A program made the position numbers and the translations under genes. Below are positions 19,684 to 29,252 of a stretch of 64,000 nt of DNA, one piece after another. This DNA comes from Limnobaculum allomyrinae (GTDB taxonomy: Bacteria; Pseudomonadota; Gammaproteobacteria; Enterobacterales; Enterobacteriaceae): NCBI RefSeq assembly GCF_016649425.1, contig NZ_JADRCR010000005.1, positions 133,971 to 197,970 on the forward strand. Reading direction: 5' to 3'. The notes below the pieces were generated by a model. That model was given only the letters and a program-made list of their open reading frames with translations, did not search any database and had not been told where the DNA came from. Positions within the stretch are counted from its first letter, which is position 1. The number at the start of each line of letters is the position of its first letter.

Positions 19684-20699
19684 CTGCGTGGAGCCTCAAT
19701 TTGGTCTAGCAAACGGTTGAGGATATGCTCTTCCGTCAGGCCTTCAATTTCAGCATCGGGTGAGAGTGCAATACGGTGACGTAATGTCGGTATTGCTTGT
19801 TGTTTCACATCATCAGGAGTAACAAAGTCACGCCCTGCCAGTATGGCACTGGCGCGGGAGGAACGAATTAACGCGATACCACCGCGTGGGCCAGCACCAG
19901 TGCTGATACCCGGCCAGTTACGTGTTGTTCTGACAATACTTAATGCATAATTCAGCACACTGTCATCAACCCGAATACACGCAGTAATTTTTTGCAAGGC
20001 AACAATCATTTCCGGGCTGGCAACCGCTTCGATTTTATCAACGTCCAGACGATCGCCAACGCGCTCAAAGGTGCTGGCGGCCACTAATGCCAGCTCTTCC
20101 TGCTCGGTAGGGTAGTCAAACATCACATGAAGTAAAAATCTGTCCAGCTGAGCTTCCGGCAGGGCATAGGTTCCATCCTGCTCGATCGGGTTTTGAGTCG
20201 CAATCACTAAAAAAGGAGGAGAAAGCAGAGCCGTTTCTCCTTCAATCGTAACCTGACCTTCCTGCATAACTTCCAACAACGCGGCCTGAGTTTTTGCCGG
20301 AGCCCGGTTAATTTCATCCGCCAGCATCAGGTTGGTAAATACCGGGCCACGACGCACCACAAATTCAGATGCCTTCATGTCATAAAACATATGGCCGGTG
20401 ACGTCGGCAGGCATCAAATCCGGAGTAAATTGGATACGTGATGAATGACAGCTACAGGCCTGCGCCAGCGCTTTAGCCAGTAAAGTTTTCCCCAGCCCCG
20501 GAACCCCTTCGAGCAGCACATGACCGCCAGCCAGCAGGGCGCAAAGGATTTGTTCTACAACCTGTTCCTGACCAATAAATACCTTACGGATCTGTTCCTG
20601 AATACGCAGAACAATATTCGTTGCATCCTGAGGGGTAGTCGGGATAGCAGGTACCGCAACAGATGGTGAAAAGTAGTTATCCGTTGAGTTAAATTCCAT
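19680..20699 (-). CDS. MoxR-family AAA+ ATPase
   Basis: The 339-residue protein is a MoxR-type AAA+ ATPase. It has a Walker A motif GVPGLGKT (residues 65–72), Walker B LMLADEINRAPAKTQAALLEVM, the sensor-1 segment VIATQNPIEQDGTY and the LPEAQLDRFL motif typical of the MoxR branch, with a C-terminal lid domain containing GPRGGIALIR. MoxR proteins are chaperone-like and help mature protein complexes, often together with vWA/DUF58 proteins. It overlaps the DUF4350 gene upstream by 11 bp and DUF58 downstream by 4 bp. Confidence 0.95.
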   Translation of the reverse strand: MEFNSTDNYFSPSVAVPAIPTTPQDATNIVLRIQEQIRKVFIGQEQVVEQILCALLAGGHVLLEGVPGLGKTLLAKALAQACSCHSSRIQFTPDLMPADVTGHMFYDMKASEFVVRRGPVFTNLMLADEINRAPAKTQAALLEVMQEGQVTIEGETALLSPPFLVIATQNPIEQDGTYALPEAQLDRFLLHVMFDYPTEQEELALVAASTFERVGDRLDVDKIEAVASPEMIVALQKITACIRVDDSVLNYALSIVRTTRNWPGISTGAGPRGGIALIRSSRASAILAGRDFVTPDDVKQQAIPTLRHRIALSPDAEIEGLTEEHILNRLLDQIEAPRR

Positions 20700-21948
20700 A
20701 GTTTAGTCTCCTACTCGAACTGCTTTGCAGTGAGTTTAATCGGTCAATCAGCAGGCACAGGGTTTGGGTAGACTGGGTAAATTGGTTCAGGTGCTGAACC
20801 TCCCCTTCCATCGCCTGAGTAATAAGCCCGATGTCATAATGAGTAATATGTTCAATAAGTTGAGCGTCGCTACGTCTGCCTGGGTACTGAATGCGCAACG
20901 GTTGCAGCAGGCGTAACACCTCTTCCCTCAATGGCGCAACCAGTCGTTCATAGTCGTAATTATTCAGATGGAAGTCAGCAACGGCCCTTAAATGTTCGGT
21001 AAGGCTGGGACGGGCAGGTGGCGGCGTAGGAATCAGTGCACCAAAACGAGGAATATAGCGCCATAACACCAGTAAAACGCAAAGCCCAAATGCCAGTAAT
21101 GTGTAAAGCGCATGTTCGACCAGCCAGCTTAACAAATTTGGTAATGTGGCATAACGAACCAGGTAGAGGGTGTCATTTCGGTCTGGCAATGTGGCGATAT
21201 GTAGCCAGAGTTTGGCATGGTCATATTGCTTAATAGTGTTATTGCCAAACAGATTGAGTGGTGCAACCGTAACCCAACCCTGTTCAAACTGAAAGCGGCT
21301 GATAATATCCCATTCGCTTTTCGGTGATTCCGGAACGTTTTCTGTGGTTTTCCAGTCTACGTAAAAACGAGGTGTATCAGCGACATCAGCCACCATTTTG
21401 TCTTTTTCAAATACGATGGGTACACCATCCTGTTTTTGGTTTGGCGTATCATTCTTTGTCTCTTTTTCCGGCAATTTAACCGTAACCAGCTCAACCGGCG
21501 CTTTTGCGGTTTTGCATTTATCATCGTCATCACATTCATCCTTCAGATAAATATCAAACAGTTCCTGCAGGTCGACGCTGTTTTTATCTTCGAGAGGAGC
21601 AATAACCAGATGGCCTCCGTTACTAACCCAGTCCATCAGTTTACTTTTTTGTGTAGGTTCTTTAAGTAAGCCATCAGGATTGAATAACACCAGGGTTGAT
21701 TTTGCCGGTAGCTTATTCAATGACAACGAATCACCAACGGTCTTGACCTGATAGCCGGACTTATTTAGCAATTGTTCTGCGGTGTAGTAATTATTGGCGA
21801 TAACTTTCCAACTGGGTGGTGTGGTAACTTCTCGTTCTTCCCACTCAAGTTGCTGATAGTAGTAAATTGCCAGCCCGGCAATAACGGCAAAAATAATCGC
21901 CAAAATCGGCCATGGGTTGCTGCTCTTTTTCATATTATCTGCTGACAT
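20689..21948 (-). CDS. DUF4350 domain membrane protein
   Basis: About 419 residues. An N-terminal membrane helix (NPWPILAIIFAVIAGLAIYYY) is followed by a periplasmic domain resembling the DUF4350 ThuA-like fold, with a STLVLFNPDG segment. A second helix near residue 290 (LYTLLAFGLCVLLVLW) and a cytosolic tail come after. The ATG at 21948 is chosen because GGAGG lies 10 bases upstream; an in-frame GTG at 21966 precedes that ribosome-binding site and overlaps the previous gene. DUF4350 proteins accompany MoxR/DUF58 operons; the function is unknown. Confidence 0.82.
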   Translation of the reverse strand: MSADNMKKSSNPWPILAIIFAVIAGLAIYYYQQLEWEEREVTTPPSWKVIANNYYTAEQLLNKSGYQVKTVGDSLSLNKLPAKSTLVLFNPDGLLKEPTQKSKLMDWVSNGGHLVIAPLEDKNSVDLQELFDIYLKDECDDDDKCKTAKAPVELVTVKLPEKETKNDTPNQKQDGVPIVFEKDKMVADVADTPRFYVDWKTTENVPESPKSEWDIISRFQFEQGWVTVAPLNLFGNNTIKQYDHAKLWLHIATLPDRNDTLYLVRYATLPNLLSWLVEHALYTLLAFGLCVLLVLWRYIPRFGALIPTPPPARPSLTEHLRAVADFHLNNYDYERLVAPLREEVLRLLQPLRIQYPGRRSDAQLIEHITHYDIGLITQAMEGEVQHLNQFTQSTQTLCLLIDRLNSLQSSSSRRLNYGI

Positions 21949-21950
21949 GA

Positions 21951-23480
21951 TTAGCTGGCCTCCCACTGAGATTGATGATCATAGTGAGTTGGCCATTCCC
22001 GGCACAGTTGTTCCAGTTTTGTTATATCAGGAGAACGATGTGCGTAAGCCTGTGCCAGCCAGAGCTGAGTTAGCTTGATAAAAAAATCTGCACTGTTAAG
22101 TTCTGCGCGTTTGACTAAACGGATACAGTCCTGTTCGGTGTCAGAAGAGCGAAACATCACCCGATCCCGATGTGCAAGCACCGATAACGAACCGCGAAAT
22201 AGCAGGCTGAGGGCAGAACGCAAATCGCCGGAATGAATCATCGACAGGGCAACTTCAGCGATATTCTCAGGCAAAGATTCGGGTTGAATATCCAATCCGG
22301 CAATTTGTGCCGGAGGAGCCTCTTTCTGACCTTTTTGCCCCCGCATATCGGGTAATCGAATAATAATAAAATAGGCAATAGCAATGACCACCAGAGCCAG
22401 TATTCCCCAGAGCATCCATTGGCCAGCGCCCGTTAAAGCAACTAATGCACTGTTAGGATTGGCTGAAACAGGAGGCGGTGAGAAATCCGGTTTTTTATTG
22501 GGCTTCTTCACCTTCTTTTCTTGCATAAACTTCAGACGCTTTCTGACTTCTTTACCGCCATACTCTGGTTGTTTCAGTATTTGTTGTAATTTTTCAGGAG
22601 CATCATTAATCGTTTCTTGTCTGACGGTTGAATTGTTTTGGCTGGCATAACTGTGAGAAGGGTAGCCAGAGATACCTAGGGTCAACACAAGCAACATAGC
22701 AGCAAACAGAGTCGACGAAGCAATACGGCTTCGTTTTTCTATTTTGCGAAATTCCAGTTCAATATCCCAGGCTTCGATATCACTGCGTCTCTTTAAATAA
22801 AGAGAAAAACCAGCGGCAACGTAGATAGGTTCCCACAATAAAATGCCAAGAATATAGAATCCCAGAGCCATCAGTGAGTGGTAACTAACATTGTTAAACC
22901 ACAGATCTTTTAGCAGATCGTCGCTATAGCTATTGTTATCAATAGATATCATGGCGACGAATGCAATAGCACAGACAGGAAAAATCTTTTCTACCACAAA
23001 ACCAAACAGCGTTAATACGGCAGCATTAATACCAATGTAGTTTGAAATCGCTTTGCGTCTTATTTTGGCATTGCGGCCTTTAACACCTTCAAGCACATCA
23101 ACGGGGAGCGTCAATGAGCGATAAGGTGAGAAACGGGCCCAGGTGAGAGCTCGAATTAACCGGGTTTTGAATAGTAATGTAGGAATCGCCTTCATGCTTT
23201 GACGTAAGGTTGGGGCAGAGCCAAACACCGCCCTGCTAATAACAAACAGCGCCATACGGTCAAGCATTGGTTTTATCCACCAAATCAGCAGATAGATAGC
23301 GGTATAACTAAATTCAGCCCAATAGGACAAACTAAACAGCAGGCCAATCACCGGTAACGAAAAGCATAACCACGCAATATAGAGAGGCTTGAACCAGTGC
23401 ATTGCCATGCGAACGCCTAAATCAATGGCCTCATTGGCAGGTCTGGTACGTAGCACAATGGCTAAACGATCAAGACGCAT
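21951..23480 (-). CDS. DUF4129 domain multipass membrane protein
   Basis: About 509 residues. Several transmembrane segments occupy the first ~310 residues, followed by a polar periplasmic stretch (KKVKKPNKKPDFSPPP), another membrane helix (WMLWGILALVVIAIAYFIII) and a C-terminal DUF4129 domain (LFRGSLSVLAHRDRVMF, DTEQDCIRLVK). DUF4129 also occurs at the C-terminus of TgpA-like transglutaminases, but no transglutaminase domain is present here. The ATG at 23480 (MRLDRLAIVLR) overlaps the SpoIIM-like gene by 11 bp; a longer frame to 23543 is possible but lies inside the upstream gene. Function unknown. Confidence 0.82.
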   Translation of the reverse strand: MRLDRLAIVLRTRPANEAIDLGVRMAMHWFKPLYIAWLCFSLPVIGLLFSLSYWAEFSYTAIYLLIWWIKPMLDRMALFVISRAVFGSAPTLRQSMKAIPTLLFKTRLIRALTWARFSPYRSLTLPVDVLEGVKGRNAKIRRKAISNYIGINAAVLTLFGFVVEKIFPVCAIAFVAMISIDNNSYSDDLLKDLWFNNVSYHSLMALGFYILGILLWEPIYVAAGFSLYLKRRSDIEAWDIELEFRKIEKRSRIASSTLFAAMLLVLTLGISGYPSHSYASQNNSTVRQETINDAPEKLQQILKQPEYGGKEVRKRLKFMQEKKVKKPNKKPDFSPPPVSANPNSALVALTGAGQWMLWGILALVVIAIAYFIIIRLPDMRGQKGQKEAPPAQIAGLDIQPESLPENIAEVALSMIHSGDLRSALSLLFRGSLSVLAHRDRVMFRSSDTEQDCIRLVKRAELNSADFFIKLTQLWLAQAYAHRSPDITKLEQLCREWPTHYDHQSQWEAS

Positions 23481-24468
23481 GGCGACGCCCTGTAAAAATA
23501 AAATAGCCAAGCAACAGAAGTAGCGTAAAGACACCACCAGCAATTTTTATTGGTAGAGGGAAATTATGCGGTGACCAGAATGCTTCAATCATCGCGGCTA
23601 TCAGTAACATGATGCCGCTACCACAAATCAGACCCAACACTGAACGCGCTGTGGTTCTTAATGAATCAGGGCGACTCAGACGGCCAGGCATAATTAAACT
23701 CCAGCCCAGCTTTAATCCGGTGGCACCAGAAATGATTATTCCACCAATTTCAAATGCAGTATGACCAAGAACAAACGAATAAAAGTTGCGCCCGGCACCA
23801 ATATTAACCAACCGGGCTTCGATGGCTCCCATGTGGATGCCATTAAATACCAGAGTGTATACCGTACCTAAACCAGCCAGCAGGCCACCGGCAAAAGCCC
23901 TGAAGGCAATGCTAATATTGTTATAAATGTAGAAACCAAACATCTTCCAGTTAGAGCCAGAATCACGCAGGATACTGGCGCCATAGTCAAAGGCATCGTC
24001 ACCGTTGTACATATCATCCATCTGATGAATATCATCAGGGGCAATAACCACGTAGATAAAATCAGGCCACAGGCGAATAATCACCATCATAATCATCCAC
24101 GGCCCAATAATAAGAAGCGCAGAGAGAAGCACCCAACGGAGATTGGCTCGCAGGTCGGCGGCAAATCCACCGGCGATATAGTTCAACATTCGACCACTTA
24201 TACCACTGTTGGTACGATATAAGATGTCATGTCCTGATTGAACCAAATTGTGTAATCGCTCAACCAACAGCAAGCTATAACCACGATCGCGAGCGATAGA
24301 TAAATGTTGGCAAAGATTTCGATAGCGCTGTGGCATCTCATGGTTGGCAAAAGGTTGCGGAGATGCAGACCCATCCTGATTTTTTATAATTCTCAGATGG
24401 TGGCCTAACCAGTTTTCGAAGGCTTCCCATTCTGCCTGATGTAATGCTTCGAAGCGTTCCTGCTTCAT
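23470..24468 (-). CDS. SpoIIM-family integral membrane protein
   Basis: The 332-residue protein has a cytosolic N-terminal part (~1–105) and about six membrane segments. It resembles the stage II sporulation protein M family (DUF95), including the GFVLGHTAFEIGGIIISGATG-like loop. In sporulating Firmicutes SpoIIM takes part in septal peptidoglycan remodelling. In Gram-negative bacteria homologues occur in RDD–SpoIIM–DUF4129–MoxR–DUF58 operons with no defined role. It overlaps the RDD gene by 4 bp (ATGA) and the DUF4129 gene by 11 bp. Confidence 0.88.
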   Translation of the reverse strand: MKQERFEALHQAEWEAFENWLGHHLRIIKNQDGSASPQPFANHEMPQRYRNLCQHLSIARDRGYSLLLVERLHNLVQSGHDILYRTNSGISGRMLNYIAGGFAADLRANLRWVLLSALLIIGPWMIMMVIIRLWPDFIYVVIAPDDIHQMDDMYNGDDAFDYGASILRDSGSNWKMFGFYIYNNISIAFRAFAGGLLAGLGTVYTLVFNGIHMGAIEARLVNIGAGRNFYSFVLGHTAFEIGGIIISGATGLKLGWSLIMPGRLSRPDSLRTTARSVLGLICGSGIMLLIAAMIEAFWSPHNFPLPIKIAGGVFTLLLLLGYFIFTGRRHAS

Positions 24469-25160
24469 GGTTTGCGTCCTATCAAGAAGTTAGCAATGCT
24501 GATAAGGCGTGCCGCACCCTGAGGCTCTTGCGGGTGTATGGTTTGTGATAATTGTGGCAACAGTGCCGCCAGCTCTTCTTGTCTGGGTTTAGTCAAACCA
24601 ACTGAACGTTCAGCGAAAGAGACAATGGTTTTTTGTGTGCCGCGCGACAGTGGAAAATCAGGTGGAACCGGCATTGCTTCCGGCACGCTAAAGCGTCTGG
24701 CGGCAGGTTCGGTATAAACCACCATGGTGCCTGCGACGATATCTCCCAGACGACGGAACTCTTTATTGGTCAACATGGATATCAGACCAAACAGATAGAA
24801 AAGTGGGAAGAAATCAGCAAAACGTAGAAAATTACGAATGATAGAAGCACTTAAACTAATTGGGGTTCCATTATCGTTAAGTACTTTTAAGCCAACCAGA
24901 CGTTTACCGGGTGTCTTTCCTTTAAATACGACTTCGAAAAAGACCGGGTAAAACCATTCAATAAGGAAAATTGAAATCAGAAATAGCCCAATACCTAAAT
25001 CACCAATAAACATGGAAGGTATTGCGATAAGCAGCATTAATAGCCATCGTAAGATGGTATCAATAAAAAAAGCGAAACCACGGGGCAGAAATCCGGCAGG
25101 GTGCAATCGGATTTCAATCAGCTCCGGTGTAGTGATGTCACGAACCGTATCAAGCATCAT
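24465..25160 (-). CDS. RDD-family membrane protein
   Basis: A 231-residue protein with an RDD domain in the first ~150 residues: the PRGFAFFIDTILRW helix with its Arg/Asp pair, then GKTPGKRLVGLKVL and RRLGDIVAGTMVVY. The C-terminal ~70 residues are cytosolic. RDD proteins are small polytopic membrane proteins, some implicated in transport or ion homeostasis, but the family has no single activity. It is the first gene of the six-gene overlapping operon and starts right after a strong hairpin, so its transcript may come partly from readthrough of the gene upstream. Confidence 0.88.
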   Translation of the reverse strand: MMLDTVRDITTPELIEIRLHPAGFLPRGFAFFIDTILRWLLMLLIAIPSMFIGDLGIGLFLISIFLIEWFYPVFFEVVFKGKTPGKRLVGLKVLNDNGTPISLSASIIRNFLRFADFFPLFYLFGLISMLTNKEFRRLGDIVAGTMVVYTEPAARRFSVPEAMPVPPDFPLSRGTQKTIVSFAERSVGLTKPRQEELAALLPQLSQTIHPQEPQGAARLISIANFLIGRKP

Positions 25161-25165
25161 ATATT

Positions 25166-25189
25166 AAAGCCGGGCAGAAGCCCGGCTTT
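25166..25189 (-). terminator. Terminator-like hairpin between BPSS1780-like and RDD genes
   Basis: On the minus strand AAAGCCGGGC pairs perfectly with GCCCGGCTTT around a TTCT loop, followed by AATATA rather than a clean T-run. It lies 5 bp ahead of the RDD start codon. Partial termination here would uncouple the two expression units. Confidence 0.6.
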
Positions 25190-25200
25190 ATCTCTGAAAA

Positions 25201-26010
25201 TTACTTAGCAATAAACAGACTACGGTAAGTCGTGTAGTACGTAGCAAGGAACAGAGGCATGGTGATTAACAGACCTAAACCAAAAGGTAAGGCTGAAATG
25301 AACATGATGATACCCATTACCAGGAAGAACAGCAGGCCTGAAACAATGTTCTTTTTAACCGCAGACAGGCTCATAGAAACAGCCTGACCTAAAGGCAGGT
25401 TGTGCACCACGATCAGAGCAGGAGCAAACCAGGTTAATGCATAACCAACCAGATAGATAACCATCATTAACAGGAAGGCCAGGAACATCATACCGCCGCT
25501 TGCGCCAGCCATTGCCATTGATGGATCGCCACCTGCTTGTGAACCCACAGCCATTGCCAGCATAGCACTACCGCCAACAACGAACATCACAATAATCGCC
25601 AGAATCATGATACCGAACATGATAGCGCCAACACCCAGCAGCGAACCCAGATTCTTTTGGAAACCGGAGAACAATAAGCCAAGGTCAACTTCACCCGTCA
25701 TACGTTGCTTTTCACAGATAGCAATAATGCCACCAACGAAAATTGGCATAATAACGGCAGTTAAGATGTTCAGGAATGGGATGAAACTAACAATCATGAG
25801 AATTACAAACAGAACGATACCCAGAACAACCCACATACCTAATTTAGGTTTCATGAAGTTCCAGGCTTGAGTAATCCAATTAACGCCTTCACCGGCAGGA
25901 ACAGCTTGACCGCCAGGGATAAAGGTTTCACCAGCTTTATCAAGTACCACTGCTACGTCTTCGACGTTAGATTCTGGTGGTGTGTAAGGGTTATGGTCTT
26001 GTTGAGTCAT
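25201..26010 (-). CDS. BPSS1780-like polytopic membrane protein
   Basis: A 269-residue protein starting with a short cytosolic NPYTPPESNVED segment, as in BPSS1780-family proteins, followed by about six hydrophobic segments with Gly/Met-rich loops. No catalytic motif is visible and the role is unknown. It precedes the RDD–SpoIIM–DUF4129–DUF4350–MoxR–DUF58 operon on the same strand with a 40-bp gap that holds a hairpin. AGGAAAG precedes the ATG. Membership of the same functional unit is plausible but not shown. Confidence 0.75.
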   Translation of the reverse strand: MTQQDHNPYTPPESNVEDVAVVLDKAGETFIPGGQAVPAGEGVNWITQAWNFMKPKLGMWVVLGIVLFVILMIVSFIPFLNILTAVIMPIFVGGIIAICEKQRMTGEVDLGLLFSGFQKNLGSLLGVGAIMFGIMILAIIVMFVVGGSAMLAMAVGSQAGGDPSMAMAGASGGMMFLAFLLMMVIYLVGYALTWFAPALIVVHNLPLGQAVSMSLSAVKKNIVSGLLFFLVMGIIMFISALPFGLGLLITMPLFLATYYTTYRSLFIAK

Positions 26011-26435
26011 AGTATGTTTCTCTTTCCTTAGGGAGTTTATGGTCTATAAAGTATTGACCAAATCCATATATTTAAAAAATTATTTCAGCCAAGGCCCTCA
26101 GCACCCAAAAAAATCAAATATAGCGGGGGGTTGAGGAACGATAATCATACTCGCCAAGCGATTTTATGAAAAGGGAATTTGCGTGTTTTTGATATATTTG
26201 CCCACTCTTTTCCCTAAAAGTCATTAGCTGGTTAATAGTTAGATTGCGGTGTAAATTGTTAGTAGTTGTGATAGTTAATGGTTATTGGCGTTTGTTAAAT
26301 AATTTTTAGTGCCTAACTTGTTCGCTGGCTTGCTATATGGCAGAGCGGGGAGTAGTATATATCGGCTTATGCATTGGGTGGCTGAATTAGAGATCGGCGC
26401 CTGTTTTATTTATATCTAAGAGTTGGAGTTCTATA
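26011..26435. other. Divergent promoter region, BPSS1780-like gene / rpsO
   Basis: 425 bp of AT-rich DNA without a plausible gene. It must carry promoters in both directions. An extended -10-like TGCTATAT near 26331 may serve rpsO, but no matching -35 box is evident. Confidence 0.45.
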
Positions 26436-26705
26436 ATGTCTCTAAGTGTTGAAGCGAAAGCTAAAATTGTTGCTGAGTATGGTCGTGGCGCAAACGACAG
26501 TGGTTCACCAGAAGTTCAGGTAGCCCTGCTGACTGCACAAATTAACCACCTGCAAGGCCATTTCTCCGAGCACAAAAAAGATCACCACAGCCGTCGTGGT
26601 CTGCTGCGTATGGTTTCTCAGCGTCGTAAGCTGCTGGACTATCTGAAGCGTAAAGACAGCTCACGCTATACTCAACTGATTGCAAGTCTGGGTCTGCGTC
26701 GCTAA
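26436..26705 (+). CDS. rpsO: 30S ribosomal protein S15
   Basis: The 89-residue S15 has the usual length and fold: [30 protein letters not shown], the [21 protein letters not shown] rRNA-binding helices and a GLRR C-terminus. It binds the central domain of 16S rRNA early in 30S assembly. A Rho-independent terminator follows, then pnp, the standard enterobacterial order. In E. coli S15 represses its own translation via a pseudoknot in the mRNA leader; I did not verify that structure here. Confidence 0.98.
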   Translation: MSLSVEAKAKIVAEYGRGANDSGSPEVQVALLTAQINHLQGHFSEHKKDHHSRRGLLRMVSQRRKLLDYLKRKDSSRYTQLIASLGLRR

Positions 26706-26723
26706 GTCGATGAGTTTCAGGAG

Positions 26724-26752
26724 AAAGGGGCCAAATGTGGCCCCTTTCTTCT
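26724..26752 (+). terminator. rpsO terminator
   Basis: AAAGGGGCCA pairs with TGGCCCCTTT around a four-base loop, followed by CTTCT. In E. coli the equivalent site is leaky, so pnp is transcribed partly by readthrough from rpsO. Confidence 0.85.
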
Positions 26753-26816
26753 AGGATTAGACGTTAAATAGCAGTATCATAGAACGCTGATTTTTGGGCC
26801 TTCTGGTGCAGAGATT

Positions 26817-26900
26817 CGCGCGGCTAATGAAAGTATTGATGTGGTAGCGGTTATTTTTATGACCAATACTCTGTTAAATCAGGATTTTCATTAGTCGCGA
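26817..26900 (+). promoter_or_regulatory. pnp leader hairpin (RNase III / PNPase autoregulation)
   Basis: In the pnp 5' leader an outer stem pairs GGCTAATGAAA-type sequence near 26821 with TTTCATTAGTCGCG near 26886–26899. An inner stem pairs AGTATTG (26832–26838) with CAATACT (26864–26870). This matches the known E. coli arrangement, in which RNase III cuts the leader stem and PNPase then destabilises its own message. Confidence 0.8.
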
Positions 26901-26980
26901 GGATGCAGTCAGAAGAAAGTTAAAGTTAGTCTGTCGAAGCAAATGCTTGATGGACCCGTATGAAAATAAAGGAAAATAGC

Positions 26981-29101
26981 TTGCTAAATCCGATTGTTCG
27001 TAAATTTAAGTATGGTCAACATACCGTGACGTTAGAAACCGGTATGATGGCTCGTCAGGCAACGGCTGCTGTGATGGTAAACGTTGATGACACCGCAGTA
27101 TTCGTTACTGTTGTGGGCGCGAAAAAAGCAAAAGAAGGTCAATCTTTCTTCCCATTAACCGTTAACTATCAAGAGCGTACTTACGCTGCTGGTCGTATCC
27201 CGGGTGGTTTTTTCCGTCGTGAAGGTCGTCCTAGCGAAGGTGAAACACTGATTGCTCGTCTGATTGACCGTCCGATTCGTCCTCTGTTCCCTGAAGGTTT
27301 CCTGAATGAAGTTCAGGTTATCGCGACCGTAGTTTCTGTTAACCCACAAGTTAGCCCGGATATCGTGGCAATGATTGGTACTTCTGCAGCATTAGTGCTG
27401 TCAGGTATTCCATTCAATGGCCCAATTGGAGCGGCACGCGTCGGTTATATTAACGATCAATATGTTCTGAACCCAACTACCGATGAGCTGAAAGAGAGCC
27501 GTCTGGATCTGGTGGTTGCAGGTACTCAAAGCGCAGTATTGATGGTTGAATCAGAAGCAGAATTACTGAGCGAAGAACAAATGCTGGGTGCCGTTATGTT
27601 TGGTCATGAGCAACAGCAAGTTGTGATTGATAACATCAATGCGCTGGCAGCAGAAGCGGGTAAAGCTAAGTGGGAATGGCAAGCACCTGAAACTAATCAG
27701 GCGCTGTATGCTCAGGTTGAAGCGTTAGCTTCTGCTCGCTTAGGTGATGCTTACCGTATTACTGATAAACAAGAACGTTATGCTCAAATCGACGTGATTA
27801 AAGCAGACGTAGTTGCAGCCCTGTTAGAACAGAATGCAGACTTAAACCAAAGCGAAATCGGCGACATGCTGGGCAGCATCGAGAAGAACGTGGTTCGTAG
27901 TCGCGTATTACGCGGTGAGCCACGTATCGATGGCCGTGAAAAAGATATGATTCGTGGATTAGATGTACGCACAGGCGTATTACCACGTACCCATGGTTCA
28001 GCGCTGTTTACCCGTGGTGAAACTCAGGCACTGGTTGTGGCAACGCTGGGTACTGCCCGTGATGCACAAAACATTGATGAGTTGACCGGTGAACGTACCG
28101 ACAGCTTCCTGTTCCATTATAACTTCCCTCCGTACTCTGTAGGTGAAACCGGTATGGTTGGTTCACCGAAGCGTCGTGAGATTGGTCATGGTCGTCTGGC
28201 TAAACGCGGCGTATTGGCTGTGATGCCTGACCAGACTGAATTCCCGTATACCGTTCGTGTGGTATCAGAAATTACTGAATCTAACGGTTCATCTTCAATG
28301 GCTTCTGTTTGTGGTGCTTCATTAGCACTGATGGACGCAGGCGTGCCAATTAAAGCTGCCGTTGCGGGTATCGCAATGGGTCTGGTAAAAGATGATGAAA
28401 ACTTTGTTGTTCTGTCAGATATCCTGGGTGATGAAGATCACTTAGGTGATATGGACTTTAAAGTAGCCGGTAGCCGTGAAGGTATCTCTGCGCTGCAGAT
28501 GGATATTAAAATTGAAGGTATTACCCGTGAGATCATGAAAGTAGCTCTGAATCAGGCTAAAGGTGCTCGTCTGCACATTCTTGGCGTGATGGAACAAGCT
28601 ATTTCTGCACCTCGTGGTGATATTTCTGAGTTTGCACCACGTATTCACACCATCAAGATTAATCCTGAGAAAATCAAGGATGTGATCGGTAAAGGTGGTG
28701 CGGTAATTCGTGCTCTGACTGAAGAAACCGGTACAACTATCGAAATCGAAGATGATGGCACAGTGAAGATTGCTGCAGTTGACGGTGATAAAGCGAAACA
28801 CGCTATTCGCCGCATTGAAGAAATCACCGCTGATGTTGAAGTTAATCGCGTTTATGCCGGTAAAGTGACCCGTATCGTTGACTTTGGTGCTTTCGTATCC
28901 ATCGTTGGCGGTAAAGAAGGTCTGGTTCATATCTCTCAAATCGCGGATAAGCGCGTAGAGAAAGTATCAGATTACCTGCAAATGGGTCAGGAAGTTCAGG
29001 TGAAAGTGATGGAAGTTGATCGTCAAGGCCGTATTCGCTTAAGCATTAAAGAAGCGACCGCGCCAAGTCAAGACGCTCCAGCGGCATCTGAAGAGCAATA
29101 A
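26981..29101 (+). CDS. pnp: Polynucleotide phosphorylase
   Basis: PNPase is a phosphorolytic 3'-5' exoribonuclease and degradosome component. The TTG at 26981 is chosen as start: it gives [21 protein letters not shown], aligning with E. coli PNPase, and AAAGGA lies 8 bases upstream; an ATG at 26960 precedes that ribosome-binding site. The 706-residue product has two RNase PH domains, an alpha-helical linker, a KH domain ([17 protein letters not shown]-like) and a C-terminal S1 domain ([15 protein letters not shown]). It lies between rpsO and nlpI and has a structured, autoregulatory-type leader. Confidence 0.97.
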   Translation: MLNPIVRKFKYGQHTVTLETGMMARQATAAVMVNVDDTAVFVTVVGAKKAKEGQSFFPLTVNYQERTYAAGRIPGGFFRREGRPSEGETLIARLIDRPIRPLFPEGFLNEVQVIATVVSVNPQVSPDIVAMIGTSAALVLSGIPFNGPIGAARVGYINDQYVLNPTTDELKESRLDLVVAGTQSAVLMVESEAELLSEEQMLGAVMFGHEQQQVVIDNINALAAEAGKAKWEWQAPETNQALYAQVEALASARLGDAYRITDKQERYAQIDVIKADVVAALLEQNADLNQSEIGDMLGSIEKNVVRSRVLRGEPRIDGREKDMIRGLDVRTGVLPRTHGSALFTRGETQALVVATLGTARDAQNIDELTGERTDSFLFHYNFPPYSVGETGMVGSPKRREIGHGRLAKRGVLAVMPDQTEFPYTVRVVSEITESNGSSSMASVCGASLALMDAGVPIKAAVAGIAMGLVKDDENFVVLSDILGDEDHLGDMDFKVAGSREGISALQMDIKIEGITREIMKVALNQAKGARLHILGVMEQAISAPRGDISEFAPRIHTIKINPEKIKDVIGKGGAVIRALTEETGTTIEIEDDGTVKIAAVDGDKAKHAIRRIEEITADVEVNRVYAGKVTRIVDFGAFVSIVGGKEGLVHISQIADKRVEKVSDYLQMGQEVQVKVMEVDRQGRIRLSIKEATAPSQDAPAASEEQ

Positions 29102-29131
29102 CGGTAATATTTATTATTACTGTAATTAATT

Positions 29132-29171
29132 ACATGGTGTCTTGTTGTTGTATAATAACAAGTCACCATGT
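29132..29171 (+). other. Long hairpin between pnp and nlpI
   Basis: ACATGGTG-T-CTTGTT pairs with AACAAG-T-CACCATGT, fourteen pairs with one mismatch around a ten-base loop. There is no T-run after it, so it may protect the pnp mRNA 3' end or act as a processing site rather than a true terminator. Confidence 0.55.
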
Positions 29172-29252
29172 GTATGACTGGGACAGGGAGTTCTTGTGTA
29201 AAAGCAAGTGGATGGTAGGATACCTATCCCATGTTTGTCTCCGGGAGTTGAA

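Noticed and set aside
28442-28939. 165-residue minus-strand frame in pnp
   Set aside because: Antisense shadow of the PNPase KH/S1 region with no independent support.
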